Part shown: piece after piece, positions 37,035 to 46,496 of the stretch
Layout of the letters: every line of letters begins with the position of its first letter
How positions within the stretch are numbered: the first letter of the stretch is position 1
Assembly (NCBI RefSeq): GCF_002277025.1
Contig: NZ_NIWD01000006.1
Span: 1-64,000, forward strand
DNA: 64,000 nucleotides
DNA from: Sphingopyxis sp. GW247-27LB
GTDB lineage: Bacteria > Pseudomonadota > Alphaproteobacteria > Sphingomonadales > Sphingomonadaceae
Direction: 5' to 3'
Position numbers and translations under genes: made by a program
Notes under the pieces: model-generated
What the model was told of the DNA's origin: nothing
Seen by the model: only the letters and a program-made list of their open reading frames with translations
Database searches by the model: none

Positions 37035-37781
37035 ATGTCCAAGATCAATCGCGAAAACCTGACGATCGGCCGCGGCCGACTGTTCTTCAAGCCGACCGGT
37101 GAGACGGGTTTTCGCCCGCTCGGCAACACGCCGGCTTTCAACCTGAATGTCGCCACCGAAACGCTGCCGCACTTCGACTCGCGTCAGGGTGTGCGCGTTC
37201 AGGACGCCGATGTCCCGGTGCAGACGACCTACGGCGCGAATTTCACCGCCGACCATATCCAGTCGGAAAATCTCGCGATCTTCCTGCAGGGTTCGAACCA
37301 GGTCGTTGCGGTCGCCGCAGCCACCGAGGAAACTGAAGTGCTCGCCGCGATCACGCTCGGCTATATGTATGAGCTGCCCGCGAAGAAGGTCGCCAACGTT
37401 ACCGCCGTCACGGGCGCCACCCCGCTCGTCGCCGGCACCGATTTCACGGTCGACCTGAACAACGGCACCGTCGAATTCCTGCTCGACGCGACCGCGGTCG
37501 GCGATGGCGACCCGGTGACCATCACCTACGACATCGTCGCGCACAGCTTCGAGCGCGTCTCGTCGGGCGCGGAAGTGGTCGAAGGCCAGCTTCGCTTCAT
37601 CGCGGACAACCCGCACGGCGAGGACAAGAACTATCTGATGGGCGCGGTGAAGCTGACCCCCAACGGCGACTTCGGCGTGATCTCCGAGGAATGGCAGTCG
37701 CTGCCGTTCACGGTCGTCATCTCGACGCCGGTCGGTGGCAGCGCCATCACCTGCGACGGTCAGCCGTACACCCCGGCATAA
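37035..37781 (+). CDS. Major tail (tube) protein, gpV-like
   Basis: This is a 248-residue tube protein: NLTIGRGRLFFKPTGETGFRPLGNTPAFNLNVATETLPHFDS, TTYGANFTADHIQSENLAIFLQG, and a C-terminal GEDKNYLMGAVKLTPNGDFGVISEEWQSLPFTVVIS are typical. A middle Ig-like insert (VTAVTGATPLVAGTDFTVDLNNGTVEFL) probably projects from the tube. CAGGAG precedes the ATG. Confidence 0.88.
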   Translation: MSKINRENLTIGRGRLFFKPTGETGFRPLGNTPAFNLNVATETLPHFDSRQGVRVQDADVPVQTTYGANFTADHIQSENLAIFLQGSNQVVAVAAATEETEVLAAITLGYMYELPAKKVANVTAVTGATPLVAGTDFTVDLNNGTVEFLLDATAVGDGDPVTITYDIVAHSFERVSSGAEVVEGQLRFIADNPHGEDKNYLMGAVKLTPNGDFGVISEEWQSLPFTVVISTPVGGSAITCDGQPYTPA

Positions 37782-37787
37782 TCGACC

Positions 37788-38267
37788 ATGAGCAGCACGG
37801 GACTTTCGACGGACGAGTTGGCTGCACTGAGCAGCCAACTCAACCCGTCGCGCCAGATCAAGATGCCGAACGGCGTCGAGATCAGCATTCGCGGCATCGC
37901 GCTCGACGATGCACTCACCATCTATCGCCGTCACGCCGGCGAACTCTCGGCATGGTTCGAACGCCTCGCGTTGCAGGCCATGGAGAATCCCGAGGCAGGT
38001 TTCAGCTTCGACGCCAATATCGCATCGGCACTGGTCGACACCCTTCCGACCGTCACCGCTGACATTGTCGCGATCGCCATGGGTTACGATGATCCTGCCG
38101 TGATCGGCATCGTGCAGCGTATGGCGCTCGCGCCGAAGATCGCTGCGCTCGAAGCCATTGCGGATCTGACCTTCACGGAGGACATGCCGCCAAAAAAATT
38201 GTTCGAGACCGTCATTCAGGCAGCGGGCCTGGTGCGAACCAGCACCCCGCAGAGCGACGAAGCCTAG
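37788..38267 (+). CDS. Tail assembly chaperone gpG-like
   Basis: This is a 159-residue chaperone (RQIKMPNGVEISIRGIALDDALTIYRRHAGEL...FTEDMPPKKLFETVIQAAGLVRTSTP) between tail tube and tape measure. Near its end it carries A AAA AAA (38192-38198), a canonical -1 slippery heptamer in the zero frame CCA AAA AAA TTG. It is the short, frequent product of the gene pair. Confidence 0.85.
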   Translation: MSSTGLSTDELAALSSQLNPSRQIKMPNGVEISIRGIALDDALTIYRRHAGELSAWFERLALQAMENPEAGFSFDANIASALVDTLPTVTADIVAIAMGYDDPAVIGIVQRMALAPKIAALEAIADLTFTEDMPPKKLFETVIQAAGLVRTSTPQSDEA

Positions 38268-38506
38268 CGCGGTGGCTGTGGGATCTGCGCAAACAGGCAA
38301 GTCTCTTGCGCGCGCATGGTCACACGAATGTCGGTCTCTACCCGATTCATCTGATCAGGGAGGAAGCGCGCATCATTGAAGAACGCCTGAGCATGGATCT
38401 CGCGTCGCATCTGACGGGAATGACCATGGTCGGCGCATCGCTGCTGGGAGGCAAGGAGGGGACGCGACTGCTGAACGATTTCATCGAGGGACTGACCGAG
38501 GAATAG
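37788..38506 (+). CDS. Tail assembly chaperone G-T fusion by -1 frameshift
   Basis: After slippage at A7 (38192-38198) ribosomes read the -1 frame without a stop to 38506. This adds about 100 residues that include SLARWLWDLRKQASLLRAHGHTNVGLYPIHLIREEARIIEERLSMDLASHL. The second frame has no convincing start of its own. Lambda makes gpGT in the same way, in a fixed ratio that matters for tail assembly. The T part recruits the tape measure protein. Confidence 0.85.
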
Positions 38507-38509
38507 TTT

Positions 38510-41500
38510 ATGGCAACTCGTGACGTTCAATTGGTGATCAAGGCGCGCGACGAAGCCAAGCGCATCTTTGATTCAATCTCCGGGTCGGTCGCGACCCTCA
38601 TCGGAAATCAGGATCGCCTGAAAACGAGCGGTGCGACGCTGTCGACCGAGATGTCGTCGATCGTGTCGCAGCTGAAGACGCTCGACACCGCCTACACGAA
38701 GATTGTCGGTGCTGCGGACCGCGCAGAAGCCGCGCAGAAGCGCCAGAGGGACGCGCTCGCCGCGTCGAAGGCGCAGTACGCTGCGACCGCCGTCGAACTG
38801 CGGAATCTTGCGACAGCGCAGGAGCGGTTGCAGGTCTCGATCGTCGATCAGCATCTCGCGGGTCAGGACACCGCAGGAACCATTGCGCAGTTGAAGGCGG
38901 TTAATGCCGCCATCGTCACGCAGACTGCGGCGCGAGGTCGACTGAAGGCATCCATCTCCGCGCAGGAAGCGTCGCTCGCCAGCGAAGCTGCCAGTTTCCA
39001 GCAACTCGGTTCGATCGCCATCGCCACGGAACAGGCGATCGAGTCTCTGACCGCCGCACAGGTGCAGCAGGCGCGCGCCGCTGATGCCGTGGCCGACAGC
39101 CAGGAGCAGGCTGCTCGCCGCATCGCGGCGGCGCGCCAGATCCAGTCGCAGATTGCATCGTCCACTGGTCTCGGCGGTGGCGGCAAATCCGCAGAGGATA
39201 GTGCGGCGGTGTTCGCCGCGGACTTCGATCGCGCCGCCGATGCGGCCGAACGGCTGCGCCAGCGCGTCGACCCGCTCTATGCGATTCAATCCCGGCTCAA
39301 CACGGAACTCGCCGAGGCGAATGCCTTGTATCGCAAGGGTGCGCTCAGCGCCGACCAATTGGCGGACGCCGAACGCCGCCTGAAACTTGAAGCGGAGCAG
39401 GCCGCGACAGCACTGGGTCGCACTGGACGCGGCGAACGCGGTGCTGCGGGACTGTTCGGCCTGAAACCCTACGAGCTCACCAATCTCGGCTACCAGGTCA
39501 ACGACGTCTTCACGCAGTTGGCGAGCGGCACTGCGCCGTTGCAGGTTATCGCGCAACAAGGTGGGCAGATTCTGCAGTTGCTGCCGAATATTGGTGCCCA
39601 TCTCGTCAAGGCCTTCACGAATCCGTATGTGCTCGCAGGGATCGCGACGCTCGCTACCGTCGGCACGATCATGGTCAAGGCTGCGAACGATGCGCAGCGG
39701 CTCGACAAGGTTCGCGGTATTCTCGCTGGCGTCGGCGAGACGTCGAACGCTGCTGCGCGCGAATTGGAAGGTATTGCCGAGAAGCTTGAAGATATAGGGC
39801 TTACGGCCGAACAGTCGATTTCGACCCTACGAAATTTCGTCACGCAGGGGCTCAACACCGAATATCTCGTCAGTTTCGCGCAGATGGCTAAACAGGTCGC
39901 CGAAGTCACGGGCGATGATCTTCCCGAGGCGATGGAGAAGGTGCAAGACGCCTTCACACAGGGCTATGACGCCGTTGCGGAACTAGACGATGAACTGCAG
40001 TTTCTCACGGTCACCGAACGCGACCATATTCGCGCGCTGTTTGACTCGGGGGAGGCGGCGGAAGCGCGCGCAGAAGCAGTCAGGAAACTGGCCGAGCATT
40101 TGCGTGACCAGAAACGGGCCTCGGACGAAGCGAAAAGCGGTCTCGACTCGCTAACCGATGGCCTGGACAAATTTCTCGATCGTCTTGCCGATACTCGCGT
40201 CGTTCGAGGTTTCATCGACCTCCTGGACGAACTCGCCGACAAGGCAGGTCGAGGGTTGCGGATATTCACTGGCGATGCGAGCGTCGAAGATTACACCGCT
40301 GAAATTGATCGACTTCAGGGCAAACTCGACGAACTTAAAAAAGAACCGAAAACTCTGCTCGATGGCCCGATCGACTTCGCGCGCTACCAATATCAGGTTT
40401 CGATTCTAACATCGACGCTGGAACGCTTGCGGAAGGAGCGCGACGAAGCCGCCCGCCGCGCTACACAGCAACAGCCGACCGGCGACACCGTCAACGAGGA
40501 AAGCGCCGCCCGGCAGAAGCGCCGAAAAGATCGCATCGACGAACTCAAACTCGAAGATGATATCAACAAGGCCCGCGCCGACGCCGACAAGATTCGCCTC
40601 GCCGGCGAGAAGGCTTACCGCGAGGAAGTGGAAAAGACCGGCGATGTTGTCGTCGCGCAGGTCGCACGCCAAGTCGCTGAAGATAAAAAGCGCGAGGAAC
40701 TGCGCAAAAAGAACGAACGCGACGCTCAGAAATCCATTCAACTCGATCTGCCCGTACAGGGTCGCATCAGCAGCGGGTTTGGATTTCGCACGCATCCCGT
40801 CACCGGCAAAAAATCCTTTCACGGCGGAATCGACATTGCTGCACCCAAGGGGACGGCGGTTGGCGCCGCCGCCGATGCGATCGTGGGCGAAGTCGGTTTC
40901 GATCCGCTGCTCGGCAAATATGTCAAACTGAATCACGGCAAGGGTCTGATCACGGTCTACGGTCATCTCAGCGACAACTCGCAGGTGGTCAAAGGCGACA
41001 GTGTCCAGCGGGGGCAGACCATCGGCCGTGTTGGATCGACGGGTCGCAGCACCGGGAACCATACGCATTTCGCGGTGCAGGAGAACGGAGCGTATGTTGA
41101 CCCGCTGCGCAACGGACGCCGGTTCAAGGGAGGCAATGTCGGCGATGCGCAAATCGACGTCCAGAAGGAAATGGCGAAGCTGCAGAAGCAGCAGGAGGAT
41201 TTCAACGCTGAGATCGACGCGGAGAATGAAAAGCGTCGCGTCAACATCGCGTATCTCGAGAAGGCCCGCACGCTCAGCGCCGAGGGGGTGATCGATGCGG
41301 AACGCCAGAAGGCGATCGATGAAGCGATCTTCGACGCCGAAACCAAGGCGCAGAAGAAGGGAATCGAACTCGACAAGGAGCGTCGCGACGCAATCGCCGA
41401 GACGGTCGGCCTCGAATATGACCTGATCAATGCTCGCGAGCGCGCAACCGCTGCAGTCGATGCGTCGACAGGTGAGCGTAGCGCACTGCTTCAACTGCTC

Positions 41501-42745
41501 GATCAGGCCAAAGAGTCACGCGATACGGGAGAAATTGACCGCCTCGAAGCCGAACTCGCGAAAGTCGAGGATCGACTCGAGGCCAATATCGCCAAGGCAA
41601 TAGATTTCTGGAAGACCATGGGCGATACGCCCGAGGCGCGCACGGCCATCAATGGCCTAAAGTCGCTGCAAAACAGTCTCGTGCTCGACGAACGTCGCCG
41701 CGGTGTCGCGACCGTGTCGGAACCGATCGATCGCGTTCAGCAGCAGCGTTCGGCGCTCATGGAGCAAATCCAATTCTATCAGGATTTGGGCCAGGGTAAC
41801 GTCGTCGAAGAACTCAAGGAGCAGCTTCGAGCAGTAAACGCCGAACTTCTCGCCGGCATCAACAATGCGATCGAATGGTATCAGGTCCATCAAGGTCCCG
41901 ATTCACAGGCTGCAATTCTCGGTCTCGAAAACCTGCGCAACCAGGTGATCGCGACCAGTCAGGAATTCCAGATCAGCGCGGGTCAGATTCAGCAACTGTT
42001 CGCTGGCGGTTTGACCAACGCCGTGACGATGTTCACTGAGAAACTGGTCGAGACGGGCAACCCTCTGTCAGCGCTGCGCGATGCGGCGTTGAATTTTGTC
42101 GCTGATTTCCTCGAAGGCATCGCGCAGATGCTGCTACAGATGGCGGCGTTGCAGGTCGCTTCACAGATCGGATTCGGTGGCCTCGCAGGGGGTCTCACCG
42201 GACTCCTGAACGCGGGACCATTGATCGCAGCGAGCACTTCACTGACAGCAGCTGGGACTTTGGTTCAGACAGCGGGAACTACCATGTTTGCGAGTGCAGC
42301 GGCATGGTTGGGGACTGCTGCTGCGATTTCGACCGCTGCAACGTTGCTCATGGCCGCGAACACCGTCGGAAGCGCAGGCGTCTTCCATGGTGGCGGTATC
42401 GCAGGTGCAGCATCCCGCACGCGACGGGTTTCGCCCGCCTGGTTCAGCGCAGCGATGCGTTATCACACAGGTGGCGTTGCTGGGCTGCGTCCCAACGAAG
42501 TGCCCGCGATCCTCGAGCGTGGTGAGGAAATCATCACGCGCAACGACCCGCGTCATCGCGGCAACGGCGGACTCGATGACGGCGGAACGCCGCTCGCCGA
42601 GCGCGTCAAGGTGACGGTCAACAATCTGCTCGACAGCGGTGACATCGTCGAGCGCGGCCTGTCCACGCGCGCCGGCGAGAAATCGGTACTCAACATCATC
42701 GCGCGCAACCCGTCGGTCGTCCAGCAGGCTGCGGGAGGCAACTAA
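38510..42745 (+). CDS. Tape measure protein with embedded M23 peptidase domain
   Basis: This is a 1411-residue tail-length ruler. The N-terminal half is long coiled coil with a TMP core (AAGLFGLKPYELTNLGYQVNDVFTQLASG, IIAQQGGQ-like). Residues about 750-870 are a LytM/M23 domain: SSGFGFRTHPVTGKKSFHGGIDIAAPKGT (metal His771, Asp775), GLITVYGHLSDNSQV, and GNHTHFAVQ (His851, His853). More coiled coil follows, then hydrophobic segments near 1180-1270. The peptidase probably opens peptidoglycan during DNA entry. If length scales as about 1.5 A per residue, the tail would be about 200 nm. Confidence 0.95.
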   Translation: MATRDVQLVIKARDEAKRIFDSISGSVATLIGNQDRLKTSGATLSTEMSSIVSQLKTLDTAYTKIVGAADRAEAAQKRQRDALAASKAQYAATAVELRNLATAQERLQVSIVDQHLAGQDTAGTIAQLKAVNAAIVTQTAARGRLKASISAQEASLASEAASFQQLGSIAIATEQAIESLTAAQVQQARAADAVADSQEQAARRIAAARQIQSQIASSTGLGGGGKSAEDSAAVFAADFDRAADAAERLRQRVDPLYAIQSRLNTELAEANALYRKGALSADQLADAERRLKLEAEQAATALGRTGRGERGAAGLFGLKPYELTNLGYQVNDVFTQLASGTAPLQVIAQQGGQILQLLPNIGAHLVKAFTNPYVLAGIATLATVGTIMVKAANDAQRLDKVRGILAGVGETSNAAARELEGIAEKLEDIGLTAEQSISTLRNFVTQGLNTEYLVSFAQMAKQVAEVTGDDLPEAMEKVQDAFTQGYDAVAELDDELQFLTVTERDHIRALFDSGEAAEARAEAVRKLAEHLRDQKRASDEAKSGLDSLTDGLDKFLDRLADTRVVRGFIDLLDELADKAGRGLRIFTGDASVEDYTAEIDRLQGKLDELKKEPKTLLDGPIDFARYQYQVSILTSTLERLRKERDEAARRATQQQPTGDTVNEESAARQKRRKDRIDELKLEDDINKARADADKIRLAGEKAYREEVEKTGDVVVAQVARQVAEDKKREELRKKNERDAQKSIQLDLPVQGRISSGFGFRTHPVTGKKSFHGGIDIAAPKGTAVGAAADAIVGEVGFDPLLGKYVKLNHGKGLITVYGHLSDNSQVVKGDSVQRGQTIGRVGSTGRSTGNHTHFAVQENGAYVDPLRNGRRFKGGNVGDAQIDVQKEMAKLQKQQEDFNAEIDAENEKRRVNIAYLEKARTLSAEGVIDAERQKAIDEAIFDAETKAQKKGIELDKERRDAIAETVGLEYDLINARERATAAVDASTGERSALLQLLDQAKESRDTGEIDRLEAELAKVEDRLEANIAKAIDFWKTMGDTPEARTAINGLKSLQNSLVLDERRRGVATVSEPIDRVQQQRSALMEQIQFYQDLGQGNVVEELKEQLRAVNAELLAGINNAIEWYQVHQGPDSQAAILGLENLRNQVIATSQEFQISAGQIQQLFAGGLTNAVTMFTEKLVETGNPLSALRDAALNFVADFLEGIAQMLLQMAALQVASQIGFGGLAGGLTGLLNAGPLIAASTSLTAAGTLVQTAGTTMFASAAAWLGTAAAISTAATLLMAANTVGSAGVFHGGGIAGAASRTRRVSPAWFSAAMRYHTGGVAGLRPNEVPAILERGEEIITRNDPRHRGNGGLDDGGTPLAERVKVTVNNLLDSGDIVERGLSTRAGEKSVLNIIARNPSVVQQAAGGN

Positions 42746-42746
42746 T

Positions 42747-44024
42747 ATGCTGCTTGATTATCGCCCCAACTGGTCTCGCGACGTCGAAGTCTCCATCAGC
42801 TTCAAGACCGAGATCCTGTCGTCGCGCGATGGCACCGAACAGCGCCGCGCTCTGCGCGCGAACCCGCGCAAGCAGGTCAGCTTCACGGCGATGAAATATG
42901 GCGCCGACCGGCAGCAGCAGATCTTCGGGACGGCCGATGCGCAGCGACAGGAAATCTCCCTTGCCGATCCGACGCGCTCGGTGACATGCAGCGCTGTTGC
43001 CGATGACGACATAACCCTCGACAGCATCCCCGACTGGCTGGTTGTCGGGGAATCCGTTGTTCTCGACCGCACTGTGGAAGTTACCGTGCTGTCTGTCGTC
43101 GGCAGCATCGTCACAGTGTCGGACTCGGTCGCTCTCCCCGAGCCGTTCGACGTGCGGCCCGCACTCCGAGGTATGCTGCAATCCGAAATTTCGCTTTCGT
43201 CGCGCACGTCGCGTCTGTGGGAAGTTCCGATTCAGTTCGACCTGACGCCGGGCAGCGAGTTGTCATACAACTATGATGCCGACCTGTTTCGTCATGCCGG
43301 GCGTCAGGTGTGGCACGCTGACCCGAACTGGGGATCGAACAACAGCTTCGGAATCAACCAGAAGCGCGAGACGATCGACTTCGGCCACGGTGCGACCTCC
43401 CATCTGTTTCCGGTCCCATATGCGGATCGGTTGCAGACGTGGGACTTCTCGCCGCTGCGCTCGGGGGCCGTTGGATATATCGAAGGCCTGTTCAACCATT
43501 GCCGCGGTCGCGCCGGCGAATTCATGCTGCCGACCTTCCATGAGGACGCGACACCACTGGCGGACCTCGTTGCGGGCGACGCGGATATTCTGGTCGAAGG
43601 AACGCACCTGCTCGGTATGGAGACGGACTGGGTGCATCGCTACCTGCTGATCGCGCTGAACGATGGGCGCATCTGGTATCGGACGGTCGTAGATTCGGTC
43701 GAGGACGCCGGTAACACGCTGCTCAGCGTGAACCGGAACTTCGTCGAAACCGTCGCGCCCGACCAGGTGAAGCATATTTCGCTGATGAGCGTCGCGCGCT
43801 TCGCGTCGGACGAACTCGTTTCTCAGTGGACCACGGATGATGTGGCATCGGTGCGGGTCAATTTCCTGTCGCTGCCCGTAACCGTGTCGGAAGAGGATGG
43901 GATGACGCTCGATCCATCGGCTGAGTTCATGCTGGAATTCTTCGGACGCGAAAATCCTGCTGGGCACAGCGATATCGTCGACATCCTTCTCAACATAAAC
44001 TGGGCGGACACGTTCGATGAGTGA
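42747..44024 (+). CDS. Tail protein (distal tail region)
   Basis: This is a 425-residue protein starting MLLDYRPNWSRDVEVSISFKTEIL, downstream of the tape measure gene. Beta-rich sequence with KRETIDFGHGATSHLFPVPYADRLQTWDF and GLFNHCRGRAGEFMLPTFHEDATPLADL is shared by tail proteins of several alphaproteobacterial phages. It probably forms part of the distal tail or baseplate hub. I cannot name a closer family. Confidence 0.7.
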   Translation: MLLDYRPNWSRDVEVSISFKTEILSSRDGTEQRRALRANPRKQVSFTAMKYGADRQQQIFGTADAQRQEISLADPTRSVTCSAVADDDITLDSIPDWLVVGESVVLDRTVEVTVLSVVGSIVTVSDSVALPEPFDVRPALRGMLQSEISLSSRTSRLWEVPIQFDLTPGSELSYNYDADLFRHAGRQVWHADPNWGSNNSFGINQKRETIDFGHGATSHLFPVPYADRLQTWDFSPLRSGAVGYIEGLFNHCRGRAGEFMLPTFHEDATPLADLVAGDADILVEGTHLLGMETDWVHRYLLIALNDGRIWYRTVVDSVEDAGNTLLSVNRNFVETVAPDQVKHISLMSVARFASDELVSQWTTDDVASVRVNFLSLPVTVSEEDGMTLDPSAEFMLEFFGRENPAGHSDIVDILLNINWADTFDE

Positions 44025-44027
44025 AAA

Positions 44028-44042
44028 TCACTTTTCGCGTGA
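44028..44042. promoter_or_regulatory. Dispersed prophage operator, site 7
   Basis: TCACT-TTTCG-CGTGA lies 3 bp after the upstream stop codon and about 50 bp before the fibre gene. The A-rich spacer reads on the minus strand, opposite to local transcription. Confidence 0.68.
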
Positions 44043-44092
44043 CTCTGGATTGAGTTTCAACCATAGCGGGGCCGATAACGGAGATTCGCGTT

Positions 44093-46456
44093 ATGGCGAC
44101 GACTGAAGCCGAACTGCTTGCCGCGACGGACAAATTTGCAACGAACCTTGATCGCATCGATCAGATCGTCAACGGTGATGAAACTACTGATGTTGCCGTG
44201 GATGGCGGGCGAGAGATTCCTTCGTTTGCGAAGTTGGCGGCTGAGAATGAACTGTCGAATTCCGAGGCGCTAGGGGCGCGCGACGAGGCTGTTGCAGCCG
44301 CGAACGGGCTGGCATCTACGCTCGACTATTTCCCCGAGATCGAGAGCGCCAACCTGGCTGATCCCGCGCGCACCGATCCGGCGTTGGCGGCGACCGCCAA
44401 CCAGCTCTGGCGCTTCTACCAGAATGCCGCTGGTAACATGACGACGCAGGACGAAACGGCGCGGGGGACGTTCGCGGTCCTGAAACGGCTTCCGGTGACG
44501 GCTGGCGCGCAGCGCACCCACTCGATGAAGCAGGGTCCGGCGAACTTCATTCACTATCCGGTGTCGGGGCAGTTGATGTTCCTGAAAGCCGACGGGACGA
44601 CTCGCGTGCTTGCCGCAGCCGATTCCGGGCTCAACACGCATACGGTTACCTTCACCCCGCCCGCCGATGCGGTGTGGTGGCTGCCGAACGTTCGCAACAT
44701 CACCAACTATGCGAACGGCACCGGCAAAGGCATCACGGCGGCGGCGCTGGCCCAGGTCGAAGCCACGGCGATGTTCAATGCGGGCGCGACCGCGCTCGAC
44801 TATGAACCCTATGCTCCTGCCGGTGCCCGCGCACCCGATACGGCGCAGTTTCAGGCGACGGTCGACGCGCCGATCACGCTCGAAATCCGCAGCGATTACA
44901 CCTATGTGGGCCGCGCCGCTGGGGCGAGCGCGACCTATGATGTCGTCGACCGGCTGCTGACCAACGAACAGCCGGCGCCGACGCTGCCCGCTACGCCCGC
45001 GAAAACCGGCGTCATCGACTTTCAGGGACGGCGGCGCATCGCGAAGGGGCGGCGGCAAAAATATATGGTGCCGGACTTCGCCAGCGGCGAGGTGATGCAG
45101 ATCGGCACCGACGAGCGCACGCCGATCAGGATCAACGGCGTCTTCCTCGGAGCCAGTCACAAGCCGAGCGGATATCGGCTCAATTTCGCGGGCACGTCGC
45201 CGTTCGTGCACGACAAGACCAACGAGGATATCGGCTCGACCTATACCGACACGGCGGGCAAGAGCTGGATGATCGTCGCGCGCGAGAGCGCATCGGCGCT
45301 GGTCGTCATCGCGACCAACACCGGCCCCGACGACGACAAGTGGATCATCGGCGGCACGCTGACGGGCGCGACGCTGACGCACGCCGCCGACGGCACGAAC
45401 ACCGGGGCGATGACGGGCTTTGTCGCGACGGCTGGACACGAACCCTGTCCGCCGATCATCCGCAACCTGACCAAGGAGATTTATGCCGACGGGGTGAAGA
45501 TCGAGATCGACGCGGTGGGCGTTTATCCCTGCTCGTCGCTGCGCATGATCGAAAGCTACGAGATCATGAACGTGGCGGGCCAACTCGCCTATTTGAAGGC
45601 GAATGCGGGCACGGCGACCGATCCCGACTATACGAACGCGGCGATCGGCACGCAGGTCATCATCACCGACGTTCACGAGTGGGATCGCTATGGCGCGCGC
45701 GTCTCGACGCGGACGGTCAGAGAATTGGAAAACTATCGCCGAACGGCTTTCGGCAATCCGGGCGACTATTTGGCGGCGACGCAGGCGCAACCTGCGGCGC
45801 TGACTGGCGACTCTCCACCCGGATTCGCAACGAAGAAGATTGTCTACGTCCCCCGTCTTTCCGTCACGGTAGGCGGTTATGATCTTTCGGCGCGCGCGGA
45901 CCTCACGGCGAACGTCGCGGCCTTTGCCGTTCCGAAATCGGCCGCATCGGACCCCGCAAACCCGCCAGACTATGCCGCGTCGATCGGCGCGGACGGCGGC
46001 GGCGACCTTCACGGCTATATCATGGGCCTGCGTCCCAACGCCGGACTGGGCAAGCCCGAAACACGCGCCGCCGCCACCAATACCCTTTTCTATATTTCAG
46101 GGGCGGAAAAGCTCTACGGCGTGGCCAAGGACGCGGCTGCGGGCGACGGGGTCGCAGGAGATATCGACCAGATCGTCGGGTTCATCGCGCCGTGGGCCGA
46201 GGCGGACGACGACCTGACCGTGCCGGGCGCGCTCGTGCCCAACGGCAAGGGAGGCTATTATTGCTACGTCGCCACGACCGCGACGCTGAGCGGCAAGGCG
46301 ATCCCGCTGCCGCCCGAACTCGCCGGCCTGTCGGTGTCTGAACATCAGAGCCATCCCAACATCACGCTGCTGACCGACGCGGTGGGCAAGGAAGGCCTGA
46401 TCCTCTCGGTAGCTGCCGGCGGCGGCGACGCCATCTTCGAGATCGGCGCATCATGA
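44093..46456 (+). CDS. Putative tail fibre / receptor-binding protein
   Basis: This is a 787-residue protein. The N-terminus (MATTEAELLAATDKFATNLDRIDQIVNGDETTDVAVDGGREIPSFAKLAAE) is the attachment type common in phage side-fibre proteins. The remainder is beta-rich with repeats of Gly/Asp/Thr and no enzymatic motif that I recognise. It sits between distal tail genes, bounded on the left by an operator-like palindrome, as if inserted as a module. It probably determines host range. It could instead be a structural baseplate protein. Confidence 0.6.
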   Translation: MATTEAELLAATDKFATNLDRIDQIVNGDETTDVAVDGGREIPSFAKLAAENELSNSEALGARDEAVAAANGLASTLDYFPEIESANLADPARTDPALAATANQLWRFYQNAAGNMTTQDETARGTFAVLKRLPVTAGAQRTHSMKQGPANFIHYPVSGQLMFLKADGTTRVLAAADSGLNTHTVTFTPPADAVWWLPNVRNITNYANGTGKGITAAALAQVEATAMFNAGATALDYEPYAPAGARAPDTAQFQATVDAPITLEIRSDYTYVGRAAGASATYDVVDRLLTNEQPAPTLPATPAKTGVIDFQGRRRIAKGRRQKYMVPDFASGEVMQIGTDERTPIRINGVFLGASHKPSGYRLNFAGTSPFVHDKTNEDIGSTYTDTAGKSWMIVARESASALVVIATNTGPDDDKWIIGGTLTGATLTHAADGTNTGAMTGFVATAGHEPCPPIIRNLTKEIYADGVKIEIDAVGVYPCSSLRMIESYEIMNVAGQLAYLKANAGTATDPDYTNAAIGTQVIITDVHEWDRYGARVSTRTVRELENYRRTAFGNPGDYLAATQAQPAALTGDSPPGFATKKIVYVPRLSVTVGGYDLSARADLTANVAAFAVPKSAASDPANPPDYAASIGADGGGDLHGYIMGLRPNAGLGKPETRAAATNTLFYISGAEKLYGVAKDAAAGDGVAGDIDQIVGFIAPWAEADDDLTVPGALVPNGKGGYYCYVATTATLSGKAIPLPPELAGLSVSEHQSHPNITLLTDAVGKEGLILSVAAGGGDAIFEIGAS

Positions 46457-46496
46457 CCTCCCAATCCGAACTCCACACTCAGGAAGGAGTCGGCGG

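Noticed and set aside
38306..38506. A free-standing gene for the T part of the tail chaperone
   Set aside because: No ribosome-binding site fits, and the -1 frame is continuous with the upstream slippery site, so a fusion explains it better.
44270..46012. Long antisense open frame opposite the fibre gene
   Set aside because: It is Arg-rich shadow coding of a GC-rich gene, with no recognisable domain.
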